Below, in pieces: positions 1 through 4,718 of a DNA stretch of 7,122 bases; position 1 is the stretch's first letter, and every line of letters begins with the position of its first letter. This DNA comes from JAYEHK01 sp034659475 (GTDB lineage Bacteria > Bacillota > Syntrophomonadia > Syntrophomonadales > Syntrophomonadaceae). Below the pieces are notes generated by a model that ran no database searches, had not been told where the DNA came from, and worked only from the letters and a program-made list of their open reading frames with translations. The DNA is taken from positions 1 through 7,122 of the forward strand of contig JAYEHK010000002.1 of NCBI GenBank assembly GCA_034659475.1, read 5' to 3'. Both the position numbers and the translations under genes were made by a program.

Positions 1-503
1 GCAAAGGTGCTCTCTGCAGTTTTTGAACTCTTCTCCAATAAAACCGATCCAGTTCAGGTAGGTTCTCATTGCAAACTTCTCGTTTTCAACCTGGGGATTT
101 CTGGCGCTAGCGCTCTTTTGGGTTAGGGCTTGGTGGTTTATGGCCAGGGCTAAAACAATGTAGCTTCTGATTTTTCCTGCGTGCAACTCGCTGTTGAATC
201 CTCTCAGTTCCACGGTTTTGCAGCCGTTAAAAAAGCTATGCAGGTTCAGGAAGTGGTAGCGGCTCGAGTGGTAGTAGCGATTGCGGCGCTTATCCTTCTG
301 CCGTTTCTCTTTTTCTCCCGCCGGATGCTTCCGTCACTCATGACCTTCCAAGTACGTCCATCGGGAGTGTGTACCTTTTTGGTATCGTAGTAGTCGTTAC
401 AGTTTTCCACCCTTCCGTTTAAAAACTCCGCAGCTACTCGGGTGGCTTGGGTTCTCGTAATTCCTGTAAATTCAATCTCGATTCCAAACTTTGTGGTTAA
501 CAT
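1..503 (-). pseudogene. Amidoligase family protein, internally deleted and frameshifted, 3' end off window
   Basis: The start at 503 has a good ribosome binding site (AAAGGAG, about 9 bp upstream). The first ~67 residues, opening with MLTTKFGIEIEFTGITR and including DYYDT and WKVMSDGSIR, match the N-terminus of phage amidoligases (Amidoligase_2, ATP-grasp-related glutamine-synthetase fold), which are thought to form amide bonds in peptide or cell-wall substrates. That frame then degenerates into a low-complexity tail and stops at 246. In another minus frame, from about 290 to the window edge, the C-terminal half is clear: SSRYHFLNLHSFF, TVELRGFNSELHAGKIRSY, NHQALTQKSAS and FAMRTYLNWIGFIGEEF. 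Family members are about 300 residues; roughly 120 residues, including the ANSSCGIHIH-type catalytic region, are missing between the two parts. I infer an internal deletion near 275-295 that also shifted the frame. The gene often accompanies a gamma-glutamylcyclotransferase in prophages; none is visible here. Confidence 0.82.
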
Positions 504-578
504 GCTATCCTGCTCCTTTCAATGGTGTGTTTCTTTGGTAGTACATATATCACTCTGAAAGGGCTATATAGCAAGGAT

Positions 579-1568
579 TTATTGCTCTTTTGCTGCGTCT
601 TTATATAGAATCTTTTGGCCATCACGGATGAGATAAACTTCGGCATCACCTACTGCTTCGAGGTATCTTTTGGCTATCACGTCAGCGTATTTCTCATCCA
701 GTTCGATGGTATAACAGATACGGTTGGTCTGCTCACAGGAGATTAATGTAGAACCGCTGCCACCAAAGGGGTCAAGCACGATGCAATTACTCATGCTGCT
801 GTTCTGTATCGGATAAGCGCAAAGGGCAACCGGCTTCATCGTTGGGTGGAGATCGCTCTTAGACGGCCTATCGAAGCTCCAAATGGTACTCTGCTTTCTG
901 TCTCCATACCAATTGTGCTTTCCATCCTTACGCCAACCAAAAAGTACCGGCTCATGCTTCCATTGGTAAGGGCTTCTGCCAAGAACCAGACTCTGCTTGG
1001 CCCAGATGCACACCCCGGACAAATAGAAACCGGCATCTTTAAATGCCTTTCTGAAGTTATAGCCTTCTGTATCAGCGTGAAAAACATAAATCGACGCATC
1101 CTTCTCCATGCTCTCGGCCATATTGGTAAACGCTTTGAGCAGGAATTTGTAGAACTCCTCGTCTTTCAGGTTATCGTTTTTGATGCTGCCAGCCTGGGCC
1201 GAGTAGTTAACATTGTACGGCGGGTCTGTCACCACCAGGTTGGCTTTTTGACCATCCATCAGCAGCGCATAAATTGCCGGATCGGTGCTGTCACCGCACA
1301 CCAGCCGATGCCTGCCTAATAGCCAAAGATCTCCGGGATTGCTAACTGCCGGTTCAGACAGTTCCTTTTCAACATCAAAGCCGTCCTCTTTTATCTCTTT
1401 GTCATGGATCTCATTAAACAGCTGATCGATCTCTGGTGGGTCGAAACCGGTAAAGGCAACATCATAATCTAATGACTGTAAATCCATAATCAGCTCAGCG
1501 AGCAGTTCTTTATTCCATTCGCCGCTGATCTTATTAAGAGCCACTTTCAGTGCTTTTTCCTTGGTCAT
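579..1568 (-). CDS. Beta-class DNA methyltransferase (N6-adenine/N4-cytosine), ParB-like N-domain missing
   Basis: This is a 329-residue S-adenosylmethionine-dependent DNA amino-methyltransferase. The catalytic DPPY motif is at residues 115-118, and the cofactor motif DPFGGSGST comes after it at 266-274. This order (IV before I) defines the beta class. HPTMKP at 241-246 and the IELDEKYADVIAKRY tail are also typical of phage DNA modification methylases. Close phage relatives usually have ~410 residues with a ParB/sulfiredoxin-like domain at the N-terminus. Here the protein begins just after that domain, in the segment KALKVALNKISGEW. The chosen ATG (1568) lies inside the HNH gene and gives a 35-bp overlap; no Shine-Dalgarno is evident, so expression may depend on coupling to HNH translation. 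An alternative ATG at 1604 adds 12 residues encoded by HNH sequence and is less likely. All visible catalytic motifs are intact, so activity is possible. The likely role is modification of phage DNA against host restriction. Confidence 0.88.
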   Translation of the reverse strand: MTKEKALKVALNKISGEWNKELLAELIMDLQSLDYDVAFTGFDPPEIDQLFNEIHDKEIKEDGFDVEKELSEPAVSNPGDLWLLGRHRLVCGDSTDPAIYALLMDGQKANLVVTDPPYNVNYSAQAGSIKNDNLKDEEFYKFLLKAFTNMAESMEKDASIYVFHADTEGYNFRKAFKDAGFYLSGVCIWAKQSLVLGRSPYQWKHEPVLFGWRKDGKHNWYGDRKQSTIWSFDRPSKSDLHPTMKPVALCAYPIQNSSMSNCIVLDPFGGSGSTLISCEQTNRICYTIELDEKYADVIAKRYLEAVGDAEVYLIRDGQKILYKDAAKEQ

Positions 1569-1872
1569 GACATTTCTTGCAGAGTGGTTGCCAGTTGCTT
1601 TCATCCCAGAACAATTTCTGGTCTCCCCGATGAGGAATTATATGATCCACTACTGTAGCTGTTGTTAGCTTGCCTTCTTTTTCACAGTACCTGCAGAGAG
1701 GATTGTATTTTAAATATAACTTGCTGGCTCTCCGCCATCGGCTATCATAACCACGCTCTCTGGCATTGGGTCTTTCATTGCTGTAAAGCCTTGCATGAAA
1801 CTCACAGTATTTATCCTCTGTTAATAACGGACAGCCCGGATGCTTGCAGGGCTTCTTTGGTTTCATGGGCAT
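1534..1872 (-). CDS. Phage HNH endonuclease, with a foreign C-terminal tail
   Basis: This 112-residue protein is a small phage HNH nuclease, of the kind that normally sits next to terminase and is needed for DNA packaging cleavage. An N-terminal zinc cluster is visible (C9, C14, C23, H26), then RERGYDSRW (39-46), the structural zinc cysteines C60/C63 and C98/C101, the HNH core VVDHIIPHRGD (74-84), FWDESNWQPLC (88-98) and the final histidine H102. The start at 1872 is supported by AAGGAG about 9 bp upstream; a second Met two codons later is too far from it. After CHD (101-103) relatives continue for only a few residues, often in a K-T-rich tail. Here the last nine residues are read from the first codons of the methyltransferase in another frame, which points to a deletion junction. 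The catalytic core is complete, so the protein may still work, but its usual terminase partners are absent from the window. Confidence 0.9.
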   Translation of the reverse strand: MPMKPKKPCKHPGCPLLTEDKYCEFHARLYSNERPNARERGYDSRWRRASKLYLKYNPLCRYCEKEGKLTTATVVDHIIPHRGDQKLFWDESNWQPLCKKCHDQGKSTESGS

Positions 1873-1892
1873 GTTCTTCTGCTCCTTCGGAC

Positions 1893-1930
1893 AAAATAAA
1901 AGCCCCCGCAGATCAATCCCACGAAGGCTT
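1893..1930 (-). terminator. Terminator-like leader hairpin upstream of HNH (copy A)
   Basis: On the minus strand, AAGCCTTCGTG (1930-1920) can pair over 11 positions with TGCGGGGGCTT (1910-1900) across a 9-nt loop. Several pairs are G-U wobbles, so the helix is good only as minus-strand RNA; on the plus strand they would be C-A mismatches. A T-rich tract (TTATTTT) follows directly. The hairpin lies between the putative late promoter and the HNH ribosome binding site, so it could be a leader terminator or attenuator, or a stop for read-through from upstream genes. The second copy at 3634-3669 keeps the pairing despite base changes. Confidence 0.6.
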
Positions 1931-1987
1931 CAACTTATTTTCCGTTCCTACAAGTATAATTAAATCATATTTTCAGGGTGTCTTTTA
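1893..1987. repeat. Direct repeat copy A (late-leader element next to HNH)
   Basis: This 95-bp stretch is a direct, diverged repeat of 3634-3734. Shared blocks include AAAAGCCCCCGCAGATCAAT, TTATTTTCAGGGTGTCTTTT, and GTTCCT with TCAAG or ACAAG plus TAATTAAA. A ~6-bp indel and scattered substitutions separate the copies. Together they bracket the toxin-antitoxin pair exactly. Copy A is the one in the expected place, between a DUF1492-type regulator and HNH, and carries the phased operator array at its right edge. It is therefore probably the original, or closest to it. Confidence 0.85.
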
Positions 1988-2022
1988 ATGTCTTTTGATG
2001 TCCTCTTTTTGATTTTTCTGTC
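1953..2022 (-). promoter_or_regulatory. Putative late operator (TGTC repeats at 10-bp period) and promoter
   Basis: The tetramer TGTC (GACA on the transcribed strand) begins at 1979, 1989, 1999 and 2019. These are steps of 10, 10 and 20 bp, so all copies lie on one face of the helix. Short A/T tracts alternate with them in the same phase, which should also bend the DNA. About 20 bp downstream of the last GACA is a -10-like TATACT (minus strand, 1958-1953) with no recognisable -35 box, as expected for an activator-dependent promoter. In Gram-positive phages the late regulators (Ltr superfamily: ArpU, RinA, DUF1492-like) act at the region between their own gene and the packaging genes, which fits this location. 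Binding is inferred. Confidence 0.5.
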
Positions 2023-2033
2023 CGTTATCCTAC

Positions 2034-3038
2034 CTAGCTTTTAATTGCTCGCTCAAACATGACTCGCGTATAGTTCTCAATGTCGTTCGGGGTTAGCATA
2101 TTGTACTTTTGTTTTACTGAAGAGAAATACTCACCGATAGCATCTTTACTGATTATGCGGTTAGAATGTGTGTCAGCAGGGAGATCGCCACGTGTTTTCA
2201 GCCATGGCATTTCAGAATGTGTAAACCGCTCCAGCATTTTTCCACTATAGCAACATAGATTCTGAATAACACTGTCAATGATCGCTTTCTCAGAATTTGT
2301 AAAAATAGAAACATCAAACTCAGTATCGCTCTCAATCGGGTCAAACCGATAGCTGGAATAACGATTATATATTCCCCGGTAAACCGGACCATACACCCAC
2401 GCTTCGCAATCCTCAGTAAACAAGAAACAATTCATAAAAGCATAGTAGAAACCCTGAATAAAATATAGAGCCTTCTGTAATGCGAGCGGCGTAATATCTT
2501 CGCACTGGAATAACAGATAACCGACAACCTCATCCACTTTAAATACCATAGTTTTTTGTGCACCAAGTAATTGTAATGTTGCACGTTTGCTCTTTTCATA
2601 AGCAGTTTGAGATTTGAGATTTCCCTTGTTTTCCTCCAACAGAGAAAGATAATACGCCGGTTCCTCATAGATTCTCTGTAGCACATCGGAATATTGCTTT
2701 GTCGGCATATCGCCGTCACAATATCGAGTAAACGTCATTTCTCCCCAACCCAAAAGCAAAGATACCGGCCGTTTTCCAATACTATACTTTTGAGGAATCT
2801 CCAAAATCTTTTCGAGCGAAATAACGCCATGACTCTGACGGTAAGCATCGTACAAAGCTTTTAGATTTTCATCTTCAATTACAGCTACATATACTTCAGC
2901 ACCGCATTCGGCACAAACCGTTTCCCTTCCTGTATAAGCGTACTCTTCACCTTTCAATACGCCTTTCATTGGAACACTATCAACATAATAAATTACATCT
3001 TTTCTGCATTGCTCACAAAATGTTTTTTTATCATTCAT
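2034..3038 (-). CDS. Antitoxin: MqsA-like zinc finger + HTH + SocA/Panacea (DUF4065) domain
   Basis: This 334-residue protein is read as the antitoxin of a type II pair. Residues 1-50 form a zinc finger with CxxC pairs C8/C11 and C42/C45, like the MqsA N-terminal domain that binds its toxin. Residues ~72-130 form an MqsA/XRE-type helix-turn-helix, with GKRPVSLLLGWGEMTFTRY followed by the conserved DGDMPTKQYSDVL. Residues ~165-300 match the SocA/Panacea domain, with PLALQKALYFIQGFYYAF and CEAWVYGPVYRGIYNRY. The Panacea domain is known as a general toxin-neutralising module that can protect against unrelated toxins, including in prophages. The start has a strong site (AAAGGAGGG, 6 bp spacing). 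The gene follows the toxin by 27 bp, the toxin-first order of mqsRA. It probably represses its own operon through the HTH. Confidence 0.85.
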   Translation of the reverse strand: MNDKKTFCEQCRKDVIYYVDSVPMKGVLKGEEYAYTGRETVCAECGAEVYVAVIEDENLKALYDAYRQSHGVISLEKILEIPQKYSIGKRPVSLLLGWGEMTFTRYCDGDMPTKQYSDVLQRIYEEPAYYLSLLEENKGNLKSQTAYEKSKRATLQLLGAQKTMVFKVDEVVGYLLFQCEDITPLALQKALYFIQGFYYAFMNCFLFTEDCEAWVYGPVYRGIYNRYSSYRFDPIESDTEFDVSIFTNSEKAIIDSVIQNLCCYSGKMLERFTHSEMPWLKTRGDLPADTHSNRIISKDAIGEYFSSVKQKYNMLTPNDIENYTRVMFERAIKS

Positions 3039-3065
3039 AAAGCTCCCTCCTTTTATTTCCGATCA

Positions 3066-3476
3066 TTACCGAAACAAGTAATCAATCGGCTTGTTACGCT
3101 TATGAAATGATATGACCACCACACGCTTTCCTTCGCTAATGTCAATAATATTAAATTTGGTATAAACGTCTACCATTTCTTCACTGCCTTCAAAATCAGC
3201 CAGCATTACCTGCGGACAAAAGACGTATAGAACTTCGTGTTCGAAGCCTACATTTGTATTTTGTAGCGTATGGCAGAAATCCTCCGGTTCTATTTTCAAG
3301 AGAATATCTTTCTGTTTTTTGCTGGTAAGATTATATTCATTAATAAAGTCGATGTTTTCTTGTCTATTTTCGTTTTTCGAAATATAGTATCGACTTTCTC
3401 TTACACAATCCTGTATTGTCTGCAAAAAGACAGCAATTTGCTCTCTGTTATAATTTTGATTATAGTGAATACTCAT
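3066..3476 (-). CDS. MqsR-like toxin (putative mRNA interferase)
   Basis: This 136-residue protein is the first gene of the pair. Its second half resembles MqsR (RelE/YoeB-like fold): a helical segment with KQKDILLKIEPEDFCHTL (~54-71), matching the MqsR region around LSESDFYKSM, then EVLYVFCPQV (81-90), VYTKFNI (104-110) and VVVISFHKRNK (119-129), which parallels MqsR VYLKITV and VLIVSFKEK. MqsR is a ribosome-independent ribonuclease cutting at GCU; whether this relative has that specificity cannot be told from sequence. It is longer than MqsR (98 residues) because of a ~45-residue N-terminal extension. The start is fixed by AGAGGTGAT 6 bp upstream. The partner's MqsA-like zinc finger supports the assignment. 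An alternative is a distant, unnamed member of the same fold with another target. Confidence 0.72.
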   Translation of the reverse strand: MSIHYNQNYNREQIAVFLQTIQDCVRESRYYISKNENRQENIDFINEYNLTSKKQKDILLKIEPEDFCHTLQNTNVGFEHEVLYVFCPQVMLADFEGSEEMVDVYTKFNIIDISEGKRVVVISFHKRNKPIDYLFR

Positions 3477-3514
3477 TGTATCACCTCTTTGTAATACAAT
3501 GATACTTTATTATA
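3474..3514 (-). promoter_or_regulatory. Toxin-antitoxin promoter with overlapping dyads
   Basis: A perfect -10 box TATAAT lies at 3514-3509 (minus); I see no good -35 at 17 bp. Start of transcription would be near 3502. From there to the toxin start codon run two interleaved perfect inverted repeats: CATTGTAT (3474-3481) with ATACAATG (3494-3501), and GTATCA (3478-3483) with TGATAC (3500-3505). They flank the Shine-Dalgarno and include the ATG. This is the expected place for an autorepression operator of the antitoxin. In the RNA the first pair could also form a hairpin hiding the ribosome binding site. Confidence 0.6.
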
Positions 3515-3633
3515 TGCTATTTTACAATATTTATGCATCAATTGATTCATTTATTTCTTCGTCCCATTACAAGAAAAGTATATACACGTATGGTATTTTG
3601 TTTTCCCAGCACATTGTTCCAATCCTTTCAGGT
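3502..3633 (-). other. Leader segment between repeat B and the toxin gene, no gene seen
   Basis: This A/T-rich stretch between repeat copy B and the toxin promoter holds no supportable gene. A 15-codon minus ORF beginning MCWENKIPYVY follows an AAAGGA-like site, but it has no recognisable similarity and I do not call it. The toxin -10 box is at its left end. Confidence 0.4.
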
Positions 3634-3669
3634 AAAGCAAAAGCCCCCGCAGATCAATCCACAAAGGCT
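3634..3669 (-). terminator. Terminator-like leader hairpin (copy B)
   Basis: This is the counterpart of the hairpin at 1893-1930. AGCCTTTGTG (3669-3660, minus) pairs with TGCGGGGGCT (3651-3642) over 10 positions around an 8-nt loop. Compared with copy A, one C-G pair has become a U-G wobble, so the helix survives divergence. The following tract is weaker (TTTTGCTTT). It would block read-through from the helicase/DUF1492 transcript into the toxin gene, leaving the toxin under its own promoter. Confidence 0.5.
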
Positions 3670-3734
3670 CTCTTGCTAATTCATTTTTCAGTTCCTTCAA
3701 GCGTAATTAAAACTTATTTTCAGGGTGTCTTTTA
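3634..3734. repeat. Direct repeat copy B (between truncated DUF1492 and the toxin)
   Basis: This 101-bp stretch is the diverged direct copy of 1893-1987. It contains the leader hairpin and the GGGTGTCTTTT edge, but the -10-like box of copy A has become TTACGC, and only one TGTC of the operator array is present because similarity ends there. Its right edge supplies the last codons and stop of the truncated DUF1492 gene. Divergence shows that the duplication is not recent, or that the cassette came from a related phage together with its own leader. Confidence 0.85.
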
Positions 3735-3984
3735 TAATTGCAACAACATCTCTTTTTAAATCCACCAACTGATCAATATCTTTGTTAATTTCATTCTCAA
3801 GATCGATGATCTTAACGATAATGTTCTCCATGGAGTGGGTGTCCTTGTTTGGATTATGGGGCACATCTGACAGCGTTGCGGTAGCTTTCTTAGCCAAATC
3901 ACGCAGCGAAGCAACCTGTTCAAGTTTACTATTGATACGCTGATCTATGCGGTAAGCCTGTGTAAGGTATTCTTTAACTGCCAC
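3697..3984 (-). pseudogene. DUF1492-type phage regulator, C-terminal half lost
   Basis: From a GTG at 3984 (AAGGCGGTG upstream) the product begins MAVKEYLTQAYRIDQRINSK and continues with LASLRDLA-like helices, SDVPHNPN, MENIIVKIIDLENEINKDID and LVDLKRDVVAIIK (to residue 85). This is the N-terminal half of the DUF1492 phage proteins, sigma-factor-like regulators of about 130-140 residues whose C-terminal half carries an HTH (typically a LELRYL, W-E-IA, Y-RQV/HK-AL pattern). Here the similarity ends at IIK, and the last ten residues (DTLKISFNYA) come from repeat copy B. The DNA-binding half is absent anywhere in the window, so the late-gene activator is probably non-functional. The upstream ATG at 4038 would overlap the preceding gene more and does not match the family start. 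The 11-bp overlap with the preceding gene suggests coupled translation. Confidence 0.78.
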
Positions 3985-4210
3985 AATCAGCACCGCCTTC
4001 GAGCCACGGCATTTTCCCATGATAATACTTATCAGCAATGCTTCTTTGAGATGTTTGGTCCAAACTTGCTAATCTTGCGTTTGCTTCTTCACAAGACTCT
4101 AACGCCTGTTGGATAGTTTTAAAAAAAGAACAGCTAATTTCAGGGCATTTTATAACGGTGAGTATCTTGCAACGGTTTTTACCTGTTAATGCATAACATT
4201 TATCATCCAT
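3974..4210 (-). CDS. Small Cys-containing phage protein, function unknown
   Basis: This 78-residue protein begins at an ATG overlapping the helicase stop by 8 bp (ATGGATGA), a classic coupled start. It has four N-terminal cysteines (C5, C14, C22, C27) in the context CYALTGKNRCKIL...CPEISCSFFKT, a plausible zinc site. A charged helix with ANARLASLD follows, and then a conserved tail IADKYYHGKMPW. I recognise it as the small protein commonly encoded between the SNF2 helicase and the DUF1492 regulator in clostridial prophages; its function is not known to me. It looks intact. Its stop lies inside the DUF1492 gene. Confidence 0.75.
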   Translation of the reverse strand: MDDKCYALTGKNRCKILTVIKCPEISCSFFKTIQQALESCEEANARLASLDQTSQRSIADKYYHGKMPWLEGGADCGS

Positions 4211-4448
4211 AAAGACTCATACCTCCGATCCTGGCTTTAACTGCTTCAATAAGTGCTGCTTGTCCTGTTTCCTTTTTTTCAAGGTCCAACATTACCCGCT
4301 CATCGATTGTCCCTTTGGCAATAATATGATTAATGACTACTGTATCCTTCTGACCCTGCCACCAGAGCCGGGCATTGTCCTGCTGATAAAGTTCAAGAAT
4401 CCATGTTAGCCCAAACACCGATAACCTTAAAACCATTTCTATCATCAC
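4203..4448 (-). pseudogene. Phage SNF2/DEAD-box helicase, C-terminal fragment only
   Basis: The reading frame contains VFGLTWILELYQQDNARLWWQGQK followed by DTVVINHIIAKGTIDERVM and GQAALIEAVKARIGG. This is the last part (motif VI, with the Q-x-NARLWRQGQ signature, and the tail) of phage SNF2-family helicases, normally ~450 residues. Here the Arg of ARLWRQGQ is Trp (ARLWWQGQ). An in-frame stop lies about 16-18 bp upstream of the GTG at 4448, so everything before motif VI is lost: no Walker A, DEAH or motif V is present. Similarity starts at about 4430. The fragment cannot be an active helicase but may still be translated and would feed translation of the next gene. The break is the right-hand end of prophage-like sequence in this window. 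Confidence 0.85.
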
Positions 4449-4640
4449 TGCCCCTCGTCTTTACACGACCAAAATGATAGATACGCATTCACCCAGTATC
4501 TGCCCCTTGCGTCTCCTCAAACAATTACGCAAAAGCCCCTATACTCCCCGCCCGTATACCCTATATTCGCGTAATCGTGAACCCCCGGTGGTCAGAATTT
4601 TGCTACCTATCCTCGTCTGCAGGAACATAAATCTACAAAT
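4449..4640. other. Gene-free junction with nested inverted repeats
   Basis: No gene is supportable here; the frames are short and unlike anything I recognise. It contains overlapping dyads. TTGCGT (4507-4512) pairs with ACGCAA (4527-4532). ATTACGC (4524-4530) pairs with GCGTAAT (4569-4575), enclosing TATAC (4540-4544) and GTATA (4554-4558) around a C-rich centre. Just right of them, GTGAACCCCCGGTGGTCAG (4577-4595) followed by AATTTTGC recalls the GTGGTCA-type repeats found inside the ends of some IS21-family elements, but only one copy is present. It may be the end of an otherwise deleted insertion sequence that beheaded the helicase. This is a weak inference. Confidence 0.4.
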
Positions 4641-4662
4641 AAAAAAAGGGGCATAATGCCCC
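4641..4662 (-). terminator. Intrinsic terminator
   Basis: On the minus strand GGGGCA - TTA - TGCCCC forms a 6-bp GC-rich stem with a 3-nt loop, followed by seven T. It lies 18 bp beyond the stop codon of the rlmD-like 3' relic, so it was probably the terminator of that gene. It now ends transcription from the lipoprotein operon. Confidence 0.88.
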
Positions 4663-4679
4663 AAAGCCTAGATATAGAC

Positions 4680-4718
4680 TTATTTCCGCTCTATCAACAC
4701 GACACACTCAACGTGTGT
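4680..4718 (-). pseudogene. rlmD: 3' end relic of rlmD (23S rRNA uracil-C5 methyltransferase), attachment-site scar
   Basis: The minus strand reads THVECVVLIERK and a stop, which fits the extreme C-terminus of bacterial RlmD/RumA/RlmCD proteins (family pattern DMFP-x-T-x-HVE-x-V-x-L). The preceding codons (LYIPFSVS, in frame back to a stop at 4749-4751) do not fit the family, so similarity begins sharply at the HVE codons. The terminator directly after the stop is what would follow a real gene. The rum/rlmD gene is a known integration hotspot for mobile elements in streptococci. I infer that an element integrated here and displaced these last codons; the rest of rlmD would lie beyond the window to the right. 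The core is itself a dyad: ACACAC (4702-4707), 5 nt, GTGTGT (4713-4718). The piece is short, so the call rests on few residues. Confidence 0.55.

Larger units (their letters stand above)
1..4448 (-). mobile_element. Degraded prophage block (early/late gene junction)
   Basis: The gene order, read leftward, is helicase C-terminus, small Cys-rich protein, DUF1492 regulator, HNH endonuclease, DNA methyltransferase and amidoligase. This is the order I know from the transition between replication and packaging genes in clostridial prophages. Four of the six genes are visibly damaged: the helicase has lost its 5' part, DUF1492 its C-terminal half, the methyltransferase its N-terminal domain, and the amidoligase its middle and its frame. 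No integrase, terminase, portal or capsid gene lies in the window, although terminase normally follows this region. The block is therefore inferred to be a remnant that has lost segments by deletion and gained a toxin-antitoxin cassette. The left limit is the window edge; the right limit is where helicase similarity stops. Confidence 0.75.

Noticed and set aside
846..1319. Plus-strand ORF of 157 codons
   Set aside because: It lies antisense inside the methyltransferase, whose catalytic motifs are unmistakable on the minus strand. The plus translation resembles nothing and has no ribosome site.
1662..1988. Plus-strand ORF ending in a peptide (KAPADQS...YFQGVF) that recurs at 3499-3759
   Set aside because: The recurrence is explained by the duplicated leader DNA. 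Upstream of it the frame is antisense to HNH, and the shared hairpin pairs well only as minus-strand RNA.
2198..2719. Two minus-strand ORFs (2198-2392 and 2432-2719) in another frame inside the antitoxin
   Set aside because: They are shadows of the antitoxin frame, whose zinc finger, HTH and Panacea motifs run through in a single frame.
1893..3734. The two repeats as a CRISPR array or as IS inverted repeats
   Set aside because: There are only two copies, in direct orientation, about 1.7 kb apart and diverged, with a toxin-antitoxin pair rather than a transposase between them.
3499..3759. Plus-strand ORF of 86 codons across repeat copy B
   Set aside because: It overlaps the toxin promoter dyads and the leader repeat, has no good ribosome site, and shares only repeat-derived sequence with the ORF at 1662-1988.
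4474..4656. Plus-strand ORF of 60 codons
   Set aside because: It spans the inverted repeats and the terminator, has no ribosome site and has a biased Arg/Pro/Leu composition from the C-rich DNA. It is not supported as a gene.
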